43,384 nt of DNA from Ferruginibacter sp. (GTDB lineage: Bacteria; Bacteroidota; Bacteroidia; Chitinophagales; Chitinophagaceae): assembly GCA_025352625.1 (NCBI GenBank), contig JANXSR010000225.1, positions 1 through 43,384 of the forward strand, written 5' to 3'. Positions 18,793-28,242 of this stretch are shown here, piece by piece. The number at the start of each line of letters is the position of its first letter. Within the stretch, counting starts at the first letter, position 1. Position numbers and translations under genes: made by a program. Under the pieces are notes generated by a model. The model saw only the letters and a program-made list of their open reading frames with translations. It had not been told where the DNA came from and did no database searches.

Positions 18793-19464
18793 ATGTCTAT
18801 CTCTCCGGATTATTTAATAAAAATTGCAATTGCTGACGATCACAAGATATTTAGAGATGGAATAAAAATGGCTCTTTCAGGTAAAGACAATCTTAAAATG
18901 CTTTGGGAAGCTGAAGATGGAAAGGATATGATGCACAAAATTGCTATAAAAAAGCCAGAAGTTTTATTAATGGACATAAGGATGCCAGAGATAGATGGCA
19001 TAAATGGTATTGAACTCATTAGAAAGGAATATGATGGCATTAAAATTATTGTACTTAGTATGTATGATGACAATCAAATGATTAGTAAAATGATGGAAAT
19101 GGGGGCTAATGCCTACCTTACTAAAACTACTGATCCTGAGGAAATATATGAAGCCATTCTTACTTGCATGAATGAAGATTTTTATTTTAACGACCTCGTT
19201 AATAAGGCTGTGATGGGAAAATTGATGCAGAAAAAAAGTGTTCGCCAGCATTATGGCTCAACTACTGCAATTCATTTTAACGAAAAGGAAATAAAAATTT
19301 TGCAACTGCTTGCGGAAGATAAAACAACGGAAGAAATCTCTAAGATTATATTTTTAAGCCCAAGGACAATTGAAACAATTCGCCAAAATATGAAGATGAA
19401 AGTAAATGCGAAAACCATAGGCGGTTTAATTATGTATGGCATGCGAAACAAATTAATTGAGTAG
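18793..19464 (+). CDS. NarL/LuxR-family response regulator (orphan)
   Basis: IADDHKIFRDG, VLLMDIRMP, LTKTTDP, HTH TEEISKIIFLSPRTIETIRQNM. Confidence 0.93.
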   Translation: MSISPDYLIKIAIADDHKIFRDGIKMALSGKDNLKMLWEAEDGKDMMHKIAIKKPEVLLMDIRMPEIDGINGIELIRKEYDGIKIIVLSMYDDNQMISKMMEMGANAYLTKTTDPEEIYEAILTCMNEDFYFNDLVNKAVMGKLMQKKSVRQHYGSTTAIHFNEKEIKILQLLAEDKTTEEISKIIFLSPRTIETIRQNMKMKVNAKTIGGLIMYGMRNKLIE

Positions 19465-19620
19465 TTTCTTCGTTATCAATTTGTAGTATAAACAATTACT
19501 TATCCATAGTTTCGAAAAAAAATACCTTAATTGCAGAAAAAAATTATTTAGTTAGTTATAAATAGCGTTTCTTCAATTTGAAAATCACAAAGGACTACAG
19601 TTTATTTTGTAAATAATAGC

Positions 19621-19637
19621 ACTAAGTGTTTGTACTT
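19621..19637. promoter_or_regulatory. Candidate operator: ACTAAGTGTTTGTACTT
   Basis: Same ACTAAGT-N5-TACTT pattern as 18740, upstream of the 19776 regulator. Confidence 0.3.
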
Positions 19638-19775
19638 CCTGGATCGTAATTTTCCTAATAAAAATAACAGGTAAATATCCTATTATTATTAAAAAAATAA
19701 GTTCGAAATTGCATTTAACAAGTGGTGTGTTTTTCTTTATACTAACTGCCTCTTTTATTTTAAAAAACAACAACT

Positions 19776-20441
19776 TTGGAACCCATAAAAGTATTGATTG
19801 CTGATGACCATGTTCTTTATAGAGCTGGTGTAAAAACTGCATTAAGTTCAAAAAGCGATGTTAAGGTAATTGCGGAGGCAGATAATGGAATGCATTTATT
19901 AAATATGTTGAAAATGGTTCAGCCGGATGTAATATTATTAGATATACAAATGCCGGTAATGGACGGTATTACAGCATTGCCAGAGATAAAAAAAAATTGG
20001 CCAAATATTAAGGTAGTAATGTTGACCATGCTGGAAGATCACAGTATGATTACAAAACTGATGGAATTGGGCGCTAATAGTTACCTTAGTAAAACGAGTG
20101 ATATTGAAGTTATTTATGAGGCGATAAAAACCTGTTTTGAACAAGATTATTTTTTCAATGCTCTTACAAATAAAGCTCTGCTTACTAATTTAAAGCAACG
20201 AAATCATATGTCTCCACAAAAAATGGTACAACAGGAGGCAAATTTAAATGATAAAGAAATGTTGATTCTTAAATTAATGTGCGAAGAAAAAACGACCAAG
20301 GAAATTGCAGATATGGTTGATTTGAGTCCACGAACTGTAGAAGCAATACGTGATAAACTAAAAGTAAAAACAGGAGCAAAAAGTACCGCCGGTTTAATAA
20401 TGTATGCTGTTAAACATAATATTTTGAATGAAGAAATATAG
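19776..20441 (+). CDS. NarL/LuxR-family response regulator (orphan)
   Basis: IADDHVLYRAG, VILLDIQMP, LSKTSDI, HTH TKEIADMVDLSPRTVEAIRDKLKVKTGAKSTAGLIMYA. Non-ATG start codon in the track. Confidence 0.93.
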   Translation: MEPIKVLIADDHVLYRAGVKTALSSKSDVKVIAEADNGMHLLNMLKMVQPDVILLDIQMPVMDGITALPEIKKNWPNIKVVMLTMLEDHSMITKLMELGANSYLSKTSDIEVIYEAIKTCFEQDYFFNALTNKALLTNLKQRNHMSPQKMVQQEANLNDKEMLILKLMCEEKTTKEIADMVDLSPRTVEAIRDKLKVKTGAKSTAGLIMYAVKHNILNEEI

Positions 20442-20549
20442 AATTTATTGAATTGTATTTTAATAAATTTCTTTTAATAAATAATAATCACTAACTATTG
20501 CCTGAGAGCTTACATTTTTTTTTCTCTTAAAAACCCCGTAGAAGAAATG

Positions 20550-20575
20550 TCCCACCAACTTTGGTGGGATTTTTT
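20550..20575 (+). terminator. Rho-independent terminator after the response regulator
   Basis: TCCCACCAA-CT-TTGGTGGGA followed by TTTTTT. Confidence 0.9.
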
Positions 20576-20633
20576 GTGATCTGAATTTAATAATAAAAGC
20601 CATTTATGGTTAAACTTTGTACCATATTTGTGT

Positions 20634-21473
20634 ATGAACTCTTTTAACTTTAACGGTAAAATATTTTCAGAAGGGATATCAATAGTTGGTGCGGATAACC
20701 GAGGACTCCGTTATGGAGACGGTTTATTTGAAACCATCAAAATGAAGAAAGGTCAATTAATTCAGGATGATGAGCATTTTGCAAGGCTGTGGAATGGAAT
20801 GAAGGTTTTGCAGTTTGATATTCCTAAACAGTTTACACCAGATAAACTGCAAGAGGAAATTGCGGTATTGGTAAAAAAGAATGGCCATGAAAATGCTGCG
20901 AGAGTAAGGTTAAATGTATTTAGAGGAAATGGAGGATTGTATGATGCAAAAAATTATTTCCCCAATTACATCATTCAAAGTTGGGCTTTACCCGAAGGAA
21001 ATGGTGAATGGAATAGCAATGGTTTGATTGCAGGTGTTTATGAAGAAGTTAAAAAGTCCTGTGACATATTAAGCAACTTAAAGCATAATAATTATCTGCC
21101 TTATATTTTAGCGGCATTAAAAGCTAAAAAAGAAAAATGGAACGATGCTATTCTCTTAAATACTTATGGAAGAATTTGTGACACCACAATTGCTAATATA
21201 TTTTTAATTCAAGATGGCGTTATTTATACGCCAGCTTTGACTGAAGGTTGTGTTGCAGGCGTTATGAGAAAAAAAATAATTCAGGAACTAGTAAAGTTTC
21301 AGTTTAAACTCACCGAGAAAGAAATTACCAGGGACGATCTATTAAATGCGGATGAGATTTTTTTCACTAATAGCATCTACAATTTGCGGTGGGTTCAATG
21401 TATTGGGGACAAAGAATTTTCAAATGTAATCAGCAGAAAAATATATGATGCCGTTATTTCAACTATTGGTTGA
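20634..21473 (+). CDS. Class IV aminotransferase (branched-chain aminotransferase / ADC lyase family)
   Basis: RGLRYGDGLFETIK, SNLKHNNYLPYILA (Lys), EGCVAGVMR, DEIFFTNS. Start moved to the ATG at 20634. Confidence 0.9.
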   Translation: MNSFNFNGKIFSEGISIVGADNRGLRYGDGLFETIKMKKGQLIQDDEHFARLWNGMKVLQFDIPKQFTPDKLQEEIAVLVKKNGHENAARVRLNVFRGNGGLYDAKNYFPNYIIQSWALPEGNGEWNSNGLIAGVYEEVKKSCDILSNLKHNNYLPYILAALKAKKEKWNDAILLNTYGRICDTTIANIFLIQDGVIYTPALTEGCVAGVMRKKIIQELVKFQFKLTEKEITRDDLLNADEIFFTNSIYNLRWVQCIGDKEFSNVISRKIYDAVISTIG

Positions 21474-21542
21474 TTATATTGTTATTAAATTTAATGCTCT
21501 AATTTAAATTGGAGTGGTTTTACTTACAAGAGGTAACAATAT

Positions 21543-22850
21543 ATGCAAACAATTAATATTTTTTGGTTTAGAAGAGATTTACGGTTACTTGATAATGCAG
21601 GTTTATACCATGCATTGAAAAGTGAAAATCCAGTAATACCTATATTTATATTTGATAAAAATATTCTTGATAAACTGGAAGACAAAACCGACAGAAGAGT
21701 CGAATTTATCCATGCTGCATTGGAAGAAATTCAAAGTGATTTACTTTTAATAGGATCTTCACTTGAAGTTTATTATGGAATGCCTGTAGATGTATTTAAA
21801 AAACTTTTAGCCAAATACAATATCGATAAAGTATTTGCAAATCATGATTATGAACCTTATGCATTGGAAAGGGAATTAGATATTGTTAAATTATTAAAGA
21901 CCAAAGAGGCTTCCCTGTTAACTTTTAAAGACCAGGTTTTATTAGAGAAAGGCGAGGTGATGAAGGATGATGGAAAGCCCTATACTGTTTTTACCCCTTA
22001 TAGCAGAAAATGGAAATCTTCATTGAGTGATTACCATCTGAAAACTTATCCTACAAAAAAATATTTCAAAAATTTCTATAAACAACCTCCGCAAAAAATT
22101 CCCTCTTTAATCTCAATGGATTTTATTGGAATAAACAAACCGTTTCCCTCAAAAGACTTGAAAGAAGAACTAATAAAAAAATATTCCGATCACAGAAATT
22201 TTCCCGCCATTGAAGGGACTTCAAAATTAGGAGTTCATTTACGTTTTGGAACTATAAGTATAAGGAAACTAGCTGCACAAAGTAAAGACCTCTCAGATAC
22301 TTATTTGAACGAACTAATCTGGAGAGATTTTTATCACATGATTTTATGGAATTTTCCTGATGTAGGCAAAGGGAAAGCATTTAAACCTTTATATGATACA
22401 ATTAAATGGAGAAACGATACGGGGGAATTTGAAAGTTGGTGTAATGGTAAAACGGGTTATCCAATTGTTGATGCAGGAATGCGGGAATTGAAAGCAACTG
22501 GTTTTATGCACAATCGTGTACGCATGATAGTTGCCTCTTTTTTATCGAAACATTTATTATTAGACTGGCGATTAGGCGAAGCTTATTTTGCACAAAAATT
22601 GTTAGACTTTGATTTGGCAGCTAATAATGGTGGCTGGCAATGGGCTGCTGGTAGCGGTTGTGATGCAGCACCCTACTTCAGAATATTTAATCCAAGATTG
22701 CAAACTGAAAAATTTGATAAACAATTAAAATATATTCGCCATTGGGTTCCGGAACTTGATAGCTTTGATTACCCTATACCTATCGTTGATCATGAATTTG
22801 CAAGGAAACGTTGTTTGGAAGTGTATAGTGAGGCATTGAAAATAAAATAG
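21543..22850 (+). CDS. Deoxyribodipyrimidine photo-lyase (class I CPD photolyase-like)
   Basis: FWFRRDLRLLDNAGL, ELIWRDFYHMIL, TGYPIVDAGMRELKATGFMHNRVRM, NNGGWQWAAGSGCDAAPYFRIFNP. Confidence 0.93.
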   Translation: MQTINIFWFRRDLRLLDNAGLYHALKSENPVIPIFIFDKNILDKLEDKTDRRVEFIHAALEEIQSDLLLIGSSLEVYYGMPVDVFKKLLAKYNIDKVFANHDYEPYALERELDIVKLLKTKEASLLTFKDQVLLEKGEVMKDDGKPYTVFTPYSRKWKSSLSDYHLKTYPTKKYFKNFYKQPPQKIPSLISMDFIGINKPFPSKDLKEELIKKYSDHRNFPAIEGTSKLGVHLRFGTISIRKLAAQSKDLSDTYLNELIWRDFYHMILWNFPDVGKGKAFKPLYDTIKWRNDTGEFESWCNGKTGYPIVDAGMRELKATGFMHNRVRMIVASFLSKHLLLDWRLGEAYFAQKLLDFDLAANNGGWQWAAGSGCDAAPYFRIFNPRLQTEKFDKQLKYIRHWVPELDSFDYPIPIVDHEFARKRCLEVYSEALKIK

Positions 22851-22870
22851 CAGGGTGCTTTTATCCCTTT

Positions 22871-23698
22871 TTAATTGATAAAAATATTTCCATAATCAAC
22901 AATACAATTATTAGTTTCCTGATAAACTTTCAATAGTTTTTTAATACTTGTTTTGCCTTCTCTCCCTAAGTTAAGCGAAAACTTATTTACATATAAATCA
23001 ATATGCTTACGAATTACTGCTTCGCTCATTTCCTGTGCGTTGTTACGAATATAATCATTCAATAGGGGATAATTTATAAACGCATATTCAATACTTTTTT
23101 TAATAAGAGTATTAATTTCCTTTTGTAGGTTAGTTGCGATTTTTCTTTTGATAACAATCCCGCCTAATGGGATAGCACTGCCGGTTTCTTTTTCCCAAAA
23201 ATTCCCCAGGTCCATAACTTTTTTAAGTCCTTTATCCTGGTAAGTAAAACGATTTTCATGGATGATTACTCCCAACCCTTTTCCCATAGCAACAAAATTT
23301 TCAATTTCGTCATACCTCAAAAAAAGTTTCCTTTTTGCAGTGGGGTAAGCAAGTGAAAAAAGCAGGTGGGCAGTTGTTTGTTCGCCGGGTATTGCAATAG
23401 TGTAATCATCAACTTTCGGTAATGTTATTGCATCTTTTGTTATAAGTAATGGGCCTACACCTCTGCCTAAAGCACTGCCGCTATTAAGCACTGCATACTC
23501 ATCTAATACCAATGGTAATACACCGTAGCTTAATTTGGTGATATCTAATTTCCCGGTCATAGCCCACTTGTTAAGGGTCTGTACATCTTCCAGTATTACT
23601 TCAAAATTAATATCTCCGGTATCAATTTTTTTATTTACCAATGCATCAAAAATAAAAGTATCGTTCGGGCATGGAGAAAATCCTAAAGTATATTTCAT
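22871..23698 (-). CDS. mqnD: 1,4-dihydroxy-6-naphthoate synthase
   Basis: GFSPCPNDTFIFDALV, DITKLSYGVLPLVLDEYAVL, GRGVGPLLITK, IPGEQTTAHLLF. Confidence 0.93.
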   Translation of the reverse strand: MKYTLGFSPCPNDTFIFDALVNKKIDTGDINFEVILEDVQTLNKWAMTGKLDITKLSYGVLPLVLDEYAVLNSGSALGRGVGPLLITKDAITLPKVDDYTIAIPGEQTTAHLLFSLAYPTAKRKLFLRYDEIENFVAMGKGLGVIIHENRFTYQDKGLKKVMDLGNFWEKETGSAIPLGGIVIKRKIATNLQKEINTLIKKSIEYAFINYPLLNDYIRNNAQEMSEAVIRKHIDLYVNKFSLNLGREGKTSIKKLLKVYQETNNCIVDYGNIFIN

Positions 23699-24378
23699 TA
23701 TAAATTGTTGATCATATTTTTTAGTTCAATATTTAAATTACTAACAGCATCTTTTATTACCCATTTGGTCTTGTCTCTTTCTCCAACTGAATTGCTAATA
23801 CTTCTTATTTGGATAAAAGGAATTTTTTGTTGTAAGCAAACAAAATGAAATGCAGCGCCTTCCATGCTTTCCACATCTGGCAAAAAATGATGTTGTAATT
23901 GCTGTTTTTGAAACAGACTATCACTGATTTTGTTTACAGTAACGGCCTTTACCGGTTCTAAAGACGGCTCATTGAAAAATCTTAAAGTATCGTTAACCAG
24001 CCATCCATTAATAAAAGGGAAATCATCTTTTCCTCCAAATCCTGCATCAAAGAGGGTTGAAAAATGTTGTTTTTCTTCTATTCCCACATCACCAAAACTA
24101 TCCTGTTTTATTAGTACAGTTTGTCCCAATTGAATTTGGTCTGTAAAAGTGCCTGCAATTCCAGCCTGTATCACCATATCTGGTTTTTTATTTAAGAAGT
24201 TTAAAGTGAGCAGATAAGTTGTGCTTACCTGGCCAACACCGGTTATTAATATTTCAATTATGTGATTATTTAGCTTGTATTGTTCCTTTTCCAGTAACGC
24301 TATAATTGGCTGTATTTCGAATTTTGTAGCTGCAACAAGTAATATATACATTCTGCAAAATTCGTACTTACTCTTCAT
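23698..24378 (-). CDS. mqnB: Futalosine hydrolase
   Basis: Nucleoside phosphorylase-like: LVAATKFEIQP, ITGVGQVSTTY, QAGIAGTF, VESMEGAAFHFVCL, IRSISNSVGERD; adjacent to mqnD. Confidence 0.88.
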   Translation of the reverse strand: MKSKYEFCRMYILLVAATKFEIQPIIALLEKEQYKLNNHIIEILITGVGQVSTTYLLTLNFLNKKPDMVIQAGIAGTFTDQIQLGQTVLIKQDSFGDVGIEEKQHFSTLFDAGFGGKDDFPFINGWLVNDTLRFFNEPSLEPVKAVTVNKISDSLFQKQQLQHHFLPDVESMEGAAFHFVCLQQKIPFIQIRSISNSVGERDKTKWVIKDAVSNLNIELKNMINNL

Positions 24379-24423
24379 ATTTCAGGATTTAGCAATTACC
24401 TTTGCCGAAATTTTACATCGGGG

Positions 24424-24834
24424 ATGGTTTACATTACACGTATAGAACATTTCAATGCTGCCCACAGGTTATTTAATCCTGCATGGACCTATGAACAGAA
24501 TGAAGTGGTTTTTGGTAAATGTGCCAATGAAAACTGGCATGGACATAACTTTGAATTATATGTTACAATAAAAGGACATCCCAATCCGGATACAGGCTTT
24601 GTATATGATGTAAAAAGATTAAGCATTATTGTAAAAGAACATGTGATAGATAAACTGGATCATAAAAACCTGAATGTTGATGTTGATTTTATGACCGGTA
24701 AACTTTGTTCTATTGAAAATTTGGTGATTGCTATTTGGGAGCAATTGGCACCTTACTTGCCAAAAGAAGTGCAATTACATAGCCTGAAATTGTATGAAAC
24801 TCCCCGAATTTTTGTGGAATACTTTGGCAATTAA
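24424..24834 (+). CDS. 6-pyruvoyl-tetrahydropterin synthase / 6-carboxytetrahydropterin synthase family (copy 1)
   Basis: HFNAAHRL, GKCANENWHGHNFEL, DHKNLN. Confidence 0.9.
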   Translation: MVYITRIEHFNAAHRLFNPAWTYEQNEVVFGKCANENWHGHNFELYVTIKGHPNPDTGFVYDVKRLSIIVKEHVIDKLDHKNLNVDVDFMTGKLCSIENLVIAIWEQLAPYLPKEVQLHSLKLYETPRIFVEYFGN

Positions 24835-25016
24835 TTTAGTAGTTATTGCAAACAAATAGTAATTTCAATTGTATTTATATCCTTTATAATGTTAGGTTTA
24901 AATAGCAAACTTCTGTTTTAACCTTATACATCATCATTCTTAAAAATGATTTTATTACTCCTGTACACAAATACTGAGTAGTTCAAAATACTTTAAATAA
25001 TGTTTAGTCTTTCAAA

Positions 25017-25433
25017 ATGGATAACAAAGTAGCAGTCTACAGAAAAGAACATTTTAATGCGGCCCATCGTTTACATAATCCACTTTGGGATGAAGAAACT
25101 AATGCAACTGTGTTTGGTAAATGTAATAACCCCAATTTTCATGGTCATAATTATGAAGTAATTGTAAAAGTAATTGGTGTACCAGATCAAGCTACAGGTT
25201 ATGTTTATGATATGAAGTTGTTAAGTGATTTAATACAGGAAAATGTTTTAGAACGTTTTGATCATAAAAATTTAAATTTGGATACAACTGAATTTAAAAA
25301 CCTTAATCCAAGTGCAGAAAATATTGTAGTGGTTATTTACAATATTCTTAGAGATAAGATAGAACCAAGGTTTGACCTTCAGATACGTTTATACGAAACT
25401 GAAAGAAATTTTGTTGAATACCCGGCCAATTGA
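25017..25433 (+). CDS. 6-pyruvoyl-tetrahydropterin synthase / 6-carboxytetrahydropterin synthase family (copy 2)
   Basis: HFNAAHRL, GKCNNPNFHGHNYEV, DHKNLNLDTTEF, SAENIVVVIY. Confidence 0.9.
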   Translation: MDNKVAVYRKEHFNAAHRLHNPLWDEETNATVFGKCNNPNFHGHNYEVIVKVIGVPDQATGYVYDMKLLSDLIQENVLERFDHKNLNLDTTEFKNLNPSAENIVVVIYNILRDKIEPRFDLQIRLYETERNFVEYPAN

Positions 25434-25529
25434 TACCTGCCTATAAAATTTAAGTGAGTGTTACAGAACAAAACTTATATGATGTTGTTAAAAGAGCTAT
25501 CAAACTAAATTTAATCTTAACACAATAAA

Positions 25530-26126
25530 ATGGCATACAAAAAAATAGATCAATATGATGAAGAAGTAACTTTAGGACTGGTAAAAAATTATAAAGCAGC
25601 ACTAGGTTTACTTGGGGAGGATGTGGAAAGGGAAGGTCTTGAGAAAACACCCGAAAGAGTAGCTAAAGCTATGCAGTTTTTAACACAAGGCTATCAACAG
25701 GATGCCAATGCAATATTAAATTCAGCCAAATTTCATGAAGAAGTGAGTGAAATGGTAATTGTAAAAGATATTGAATTATATAGCATGTGCGAACATCACA
25801 TGTTGCCTTTTTATGGTAAAGCACATGTGGCTTATATACCAAATGGCTGGATAACAGGATTAAGTAAAATAGCAAGGGTGGTGGATGTTTACAGCAGGAG
25901 ACTACAGGTGCAGGAAAGACTGACACACCAGATTTTAAATTCAATTAAAGAAACATTGAATCCTTTAGGAGTTGCCGTTGTAATTGAAGCATCACATTTG
26001 TGCATGATGATGCGGGGTGTGCAAAAACAAAATTCTGTTACAACAACTTCTGCCTTTTGGGGTGAGTTTGAAAAAAATGAGACCAGGAGTGAGTTTGTAA
26101 AATTAATTAGTGCAAAATTGCACTAA
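25530..26126 (+). CDS. folE: GTP cyclohydrolase I
   Basis: [70 protein letters not shown]. Confidence 0.97.
   Translation: MAYKKIDQYDEEVTLGLVKNYKAALGLLGEDVEREGLEKTPERVAKAMQFLTQGYQQDANAILNSAKFHEEVSEMVIVKDIELYSMCEHHMLPFYGKAHVAYIPNGWITGLSKIARVVDVYSRRLQVQERLTHQILNSIKETLNPLGVAVVIEASHLCMMMRGVQKQNSVTTTSAFWGEFEKNETRSEFVKLISAKLH
26107..26126. repeat. Inverted repeat TTAGTGCAA-AA-TTGCACTAA overlapping the folE stop codon
   Basis: 9-bp perfect arms around a 2-nt centre. Confidence 0.8.
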
Positions 26127-26149
26127 TATAATATCTAATGAAATTTATT

Positions 26150-26173
26150 ATCCCTCTTTTTGAGGGATTTTTT
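26150..26173 (+). terminator. Rho-independent terminator after folE
   Basis: ATCCCTC-TTTTT-GAGGGAT then T-rich. Confidence 0.85.
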
Positions 26174-26205
26174 GTTTTATTTGCAGAATAAAAAATAACA
26201 AAATT

Positions 26206-27096
26206 ATGGCACATGCGTATATTTTCCCCGGCCAAGGAAGCCAATTTTCAGGAATGGGAAAAATTTTATATGATACCAATACTTTGGCAAAAGATTTATT
26301 TGAGCAGGCAAACCACATTGCAGGCTTTCGTATTTCTGATATTATGTTCGGGGGCACAGATGAAGATCTTAAACAAACTAATGTAACCCAACCAGCTGTT
26401 TTTTTACATGCAGTTATTGCATTTAAAACATTGAGTGGTGCTAAGCCGGATATGGTAGCAGGGCATTCATTAGGCGAGTTTTCAGCGTTGGTTGCAAATG
26501 GCACTTTAAGTTTTGAAGACGCATTTAAATTGGTCTCCATAAGGGCAAAAGCAATGCAAAGAGCTTGTGAGTTATCGCCCTCAACAATGGCTGCTGTATT
26601 GGCTTTGGCAGATGATAAAGTAGAAGAAGTATGTGCTGCTGTTCAAAAAGAAACGGGAGAAATAGTAGTACCGGCAAATTACAATTGCCCCGGCCAATTG
26701 GTAATAAGTGGATCTTTAAAAGGTATTGAAATTGCCTGCGAGAAAATGAAAGCTGCCGGTGCAAAAAGGGCATTACTATTGCCGGTAGGAGGAGCATTTC
26801 ATTCCCCTTTAATGTTGCCTGCAAAAGAAGAATTAGCTGCAGCTATTGAAGCAACGACCTTTAATACTCCTTTATGTCCTGTGTATCAAAATATAGTTGC
26901 AAACGGGGTATCCGAAGCTTCCGAAATAAAAAGAAATTTAATTGATCAGTTAACAGGAGCGGTTAGATGGACACAAAGTGTGCAGGCAATGATTGCAGAT
27001 GGGGCTACTCATTTTACTGAAGTTGGTCCGGGTAAAGTACTACAGGGATTGGTGCAGAAAATTAATAAGGAAATGTTTACCGACGGAGTTAGTTAA
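26206..27096 (+). CDS. fabD: Malonyl CoA-acyl carrier protein transacylase
   Basis: FPGQGSQFSGMG, AGHSLGEFSALVANG, GAFHSPLM, TEVGPGKVLQGLV. Confidence 0.95.
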   Translation: MAHAYIFPGQGSQFSGMGKILYDTNTLAKDLFEQANHIAGFRISDIMFGGTDEDLKQTNVTQPAVFLHAVIAFKTLSGAKPDMVAGHSLGEFSALVANGTLSFEDAFKLVSIRAKAMQRACELSPSTMAAVLALADDKVEEVCAAVQKETGEIVVPANYNCPGQLVISGSLKGIEIACEKMKAAGAKRALLLPVGGAFHSPLMLPAKEELAAAIEATTFNTPLCPVYQNIVANGVSEASEIKRNLIDQLTGAVRWTQSVQAMIADGATHFTEVGPGKVLQGLVQKINKEMFTDGVS

Positions 27097-27172
27097 GTTT
27101 GAATGAAGTATGATGAATAGTGAAGTATTGAAGATGTTCTATTTCTTTTAATAAACCTATTTTAATAAAAAA

Positions 27173-27190
27173 CCTTCCAGTTGTGGAAGG
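27173..27190. terminator. Bidirectional terminator between fabD and mdh
   Basis: CCTTCCA-GTTG-TGGAAGG flanked by an A-tract and a T-tract. Confidence 0.85.
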
Positions 27191-27228
27191 CTTTTTTATT
27201 GTGTTTCTTTTTAGAGAAAAATTAAATC

Positions 27229-28158
27229 CTACAGCGTACTCAACACACTATTCATACTTCTAACCGCATCTGCGCTTTTATTAAAAGCAGCCTGTTCTTC
27301 TTCATTTAGTTTGTAGTCAACAATTTTTTCCCAACCATTTTTACCAAGGGTTACCGGAACACCTATGCAAATATCTTTTTGACCGTATTCGCCATCAAGG
27401 CTCACGCAGCAGGTAAATATTTTTTTCTCATCCCTTACAATAGATTTTACCAAAGCAGCACAGGCAGCACCTGGTGCATACCATGCAGAAGTGCCCAATA
27501 ACCCTGTTAAAGTAGCGCCCCCCACCATTGTATCTGCTGCTACTTTTTTCAAGGTGGCTTCATCTAAATAGTTGCTTACAGGAGTTCCCTGGTAAGTTGC
27601 CAGCCTTGTTAAAGGTATCATGGTTGTATCGCCATGGCCACCTGCTACAAAACCCTGCAAATCGTTTGGTGAACAGCCCATTGCAGTAGATAAATAATAT
27701 TTAAAGCGGGCGCTATCTAAAGCACCACCCATACCAATGATCCTGTTTTTAGGTAAGCCTGTAGATTTTAATGCCAAGTAAGTCATTGTATCCATTGGGT
27801 TACTAATTATTATGAAGATAACATTGGGCGAATATTTTAAAATATTTTCAGCAACACCTTTTACAATTCCGGCATTTATACCAATCAATTCTTCTCTTGT
27901 CATTCCCGGTTTACGTGGCAGCCCTGAGGTAATTACGGCGATATCGCTGTTAGCTGTTTTACTGTAATCATTTGTACTTCCAATAATCTTAGTATCAAAA
28001 CCAAGTAGGGTAGAAGTTTGCATCATATCGATAGCTTTTCCTTCTGCTATACCTTCTTTGATGTCCAACAATACCAATTCCTCACATAGTGCCGCACGGG
28101 CAATATTATCTGCACAGGTTGCACCTACAGCTCCTGCACCAACAACGGTAACTTTCAT
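27229..28158 (-). CDS. mdh: Malate dehydrogenase
   Basis: VVGAGAVGATCADNIA, SGLPRKPGMTREELI, ISNPMDTMTYLA, GGHGDTTMIPL. Confidence 0.93.
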   Translation of the reverse strand: MKVTVVGAGAVGATCADNIARAALCEELVLLDIKEGIAEGKAIDMMQTSTLLGFDTKIIGSTNDYSKTANSDIAVITSGLPRKPGMTREELIGINAGIVKGVAENILKYSPNVIFIIISNPMDTMTYLALKSTGLPKNRIIGMGGALDSARFKYYLSTAMGCSPNDLQGFVAGGHGDTTMIPLTRLATYQGTPVSNYLDEATLKKVAADTMVGGATLTGLLGTSAWYAPGAACAALVKSIVRDEKKIFTCCVSLDGEYGQKDICIGVPVTLGKNGWEKIVDYKLNEEEQAAFNKSADAVRSMNSVLSTL

Positions 28159-28242
28159 AATAAATATTTTTTAAAAGTAGAAAAATTAATTTGCGCAGCA
28201 AAGGTAGCTTATTACACAATTGTGAAATAACTGATTTTGAAT

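Noticed and set aside
19585-19851. Minus-strand ORF between the two orphan regulators
   Set aside because: Overlaps the start of the 19776 regulator and has no recognisable domain.
15647-20441. Island acquired on a mobile element
   Set aside because: The cluster is AT-rich but no integrase, transposase, tRNA target or flanking repeats were seen.
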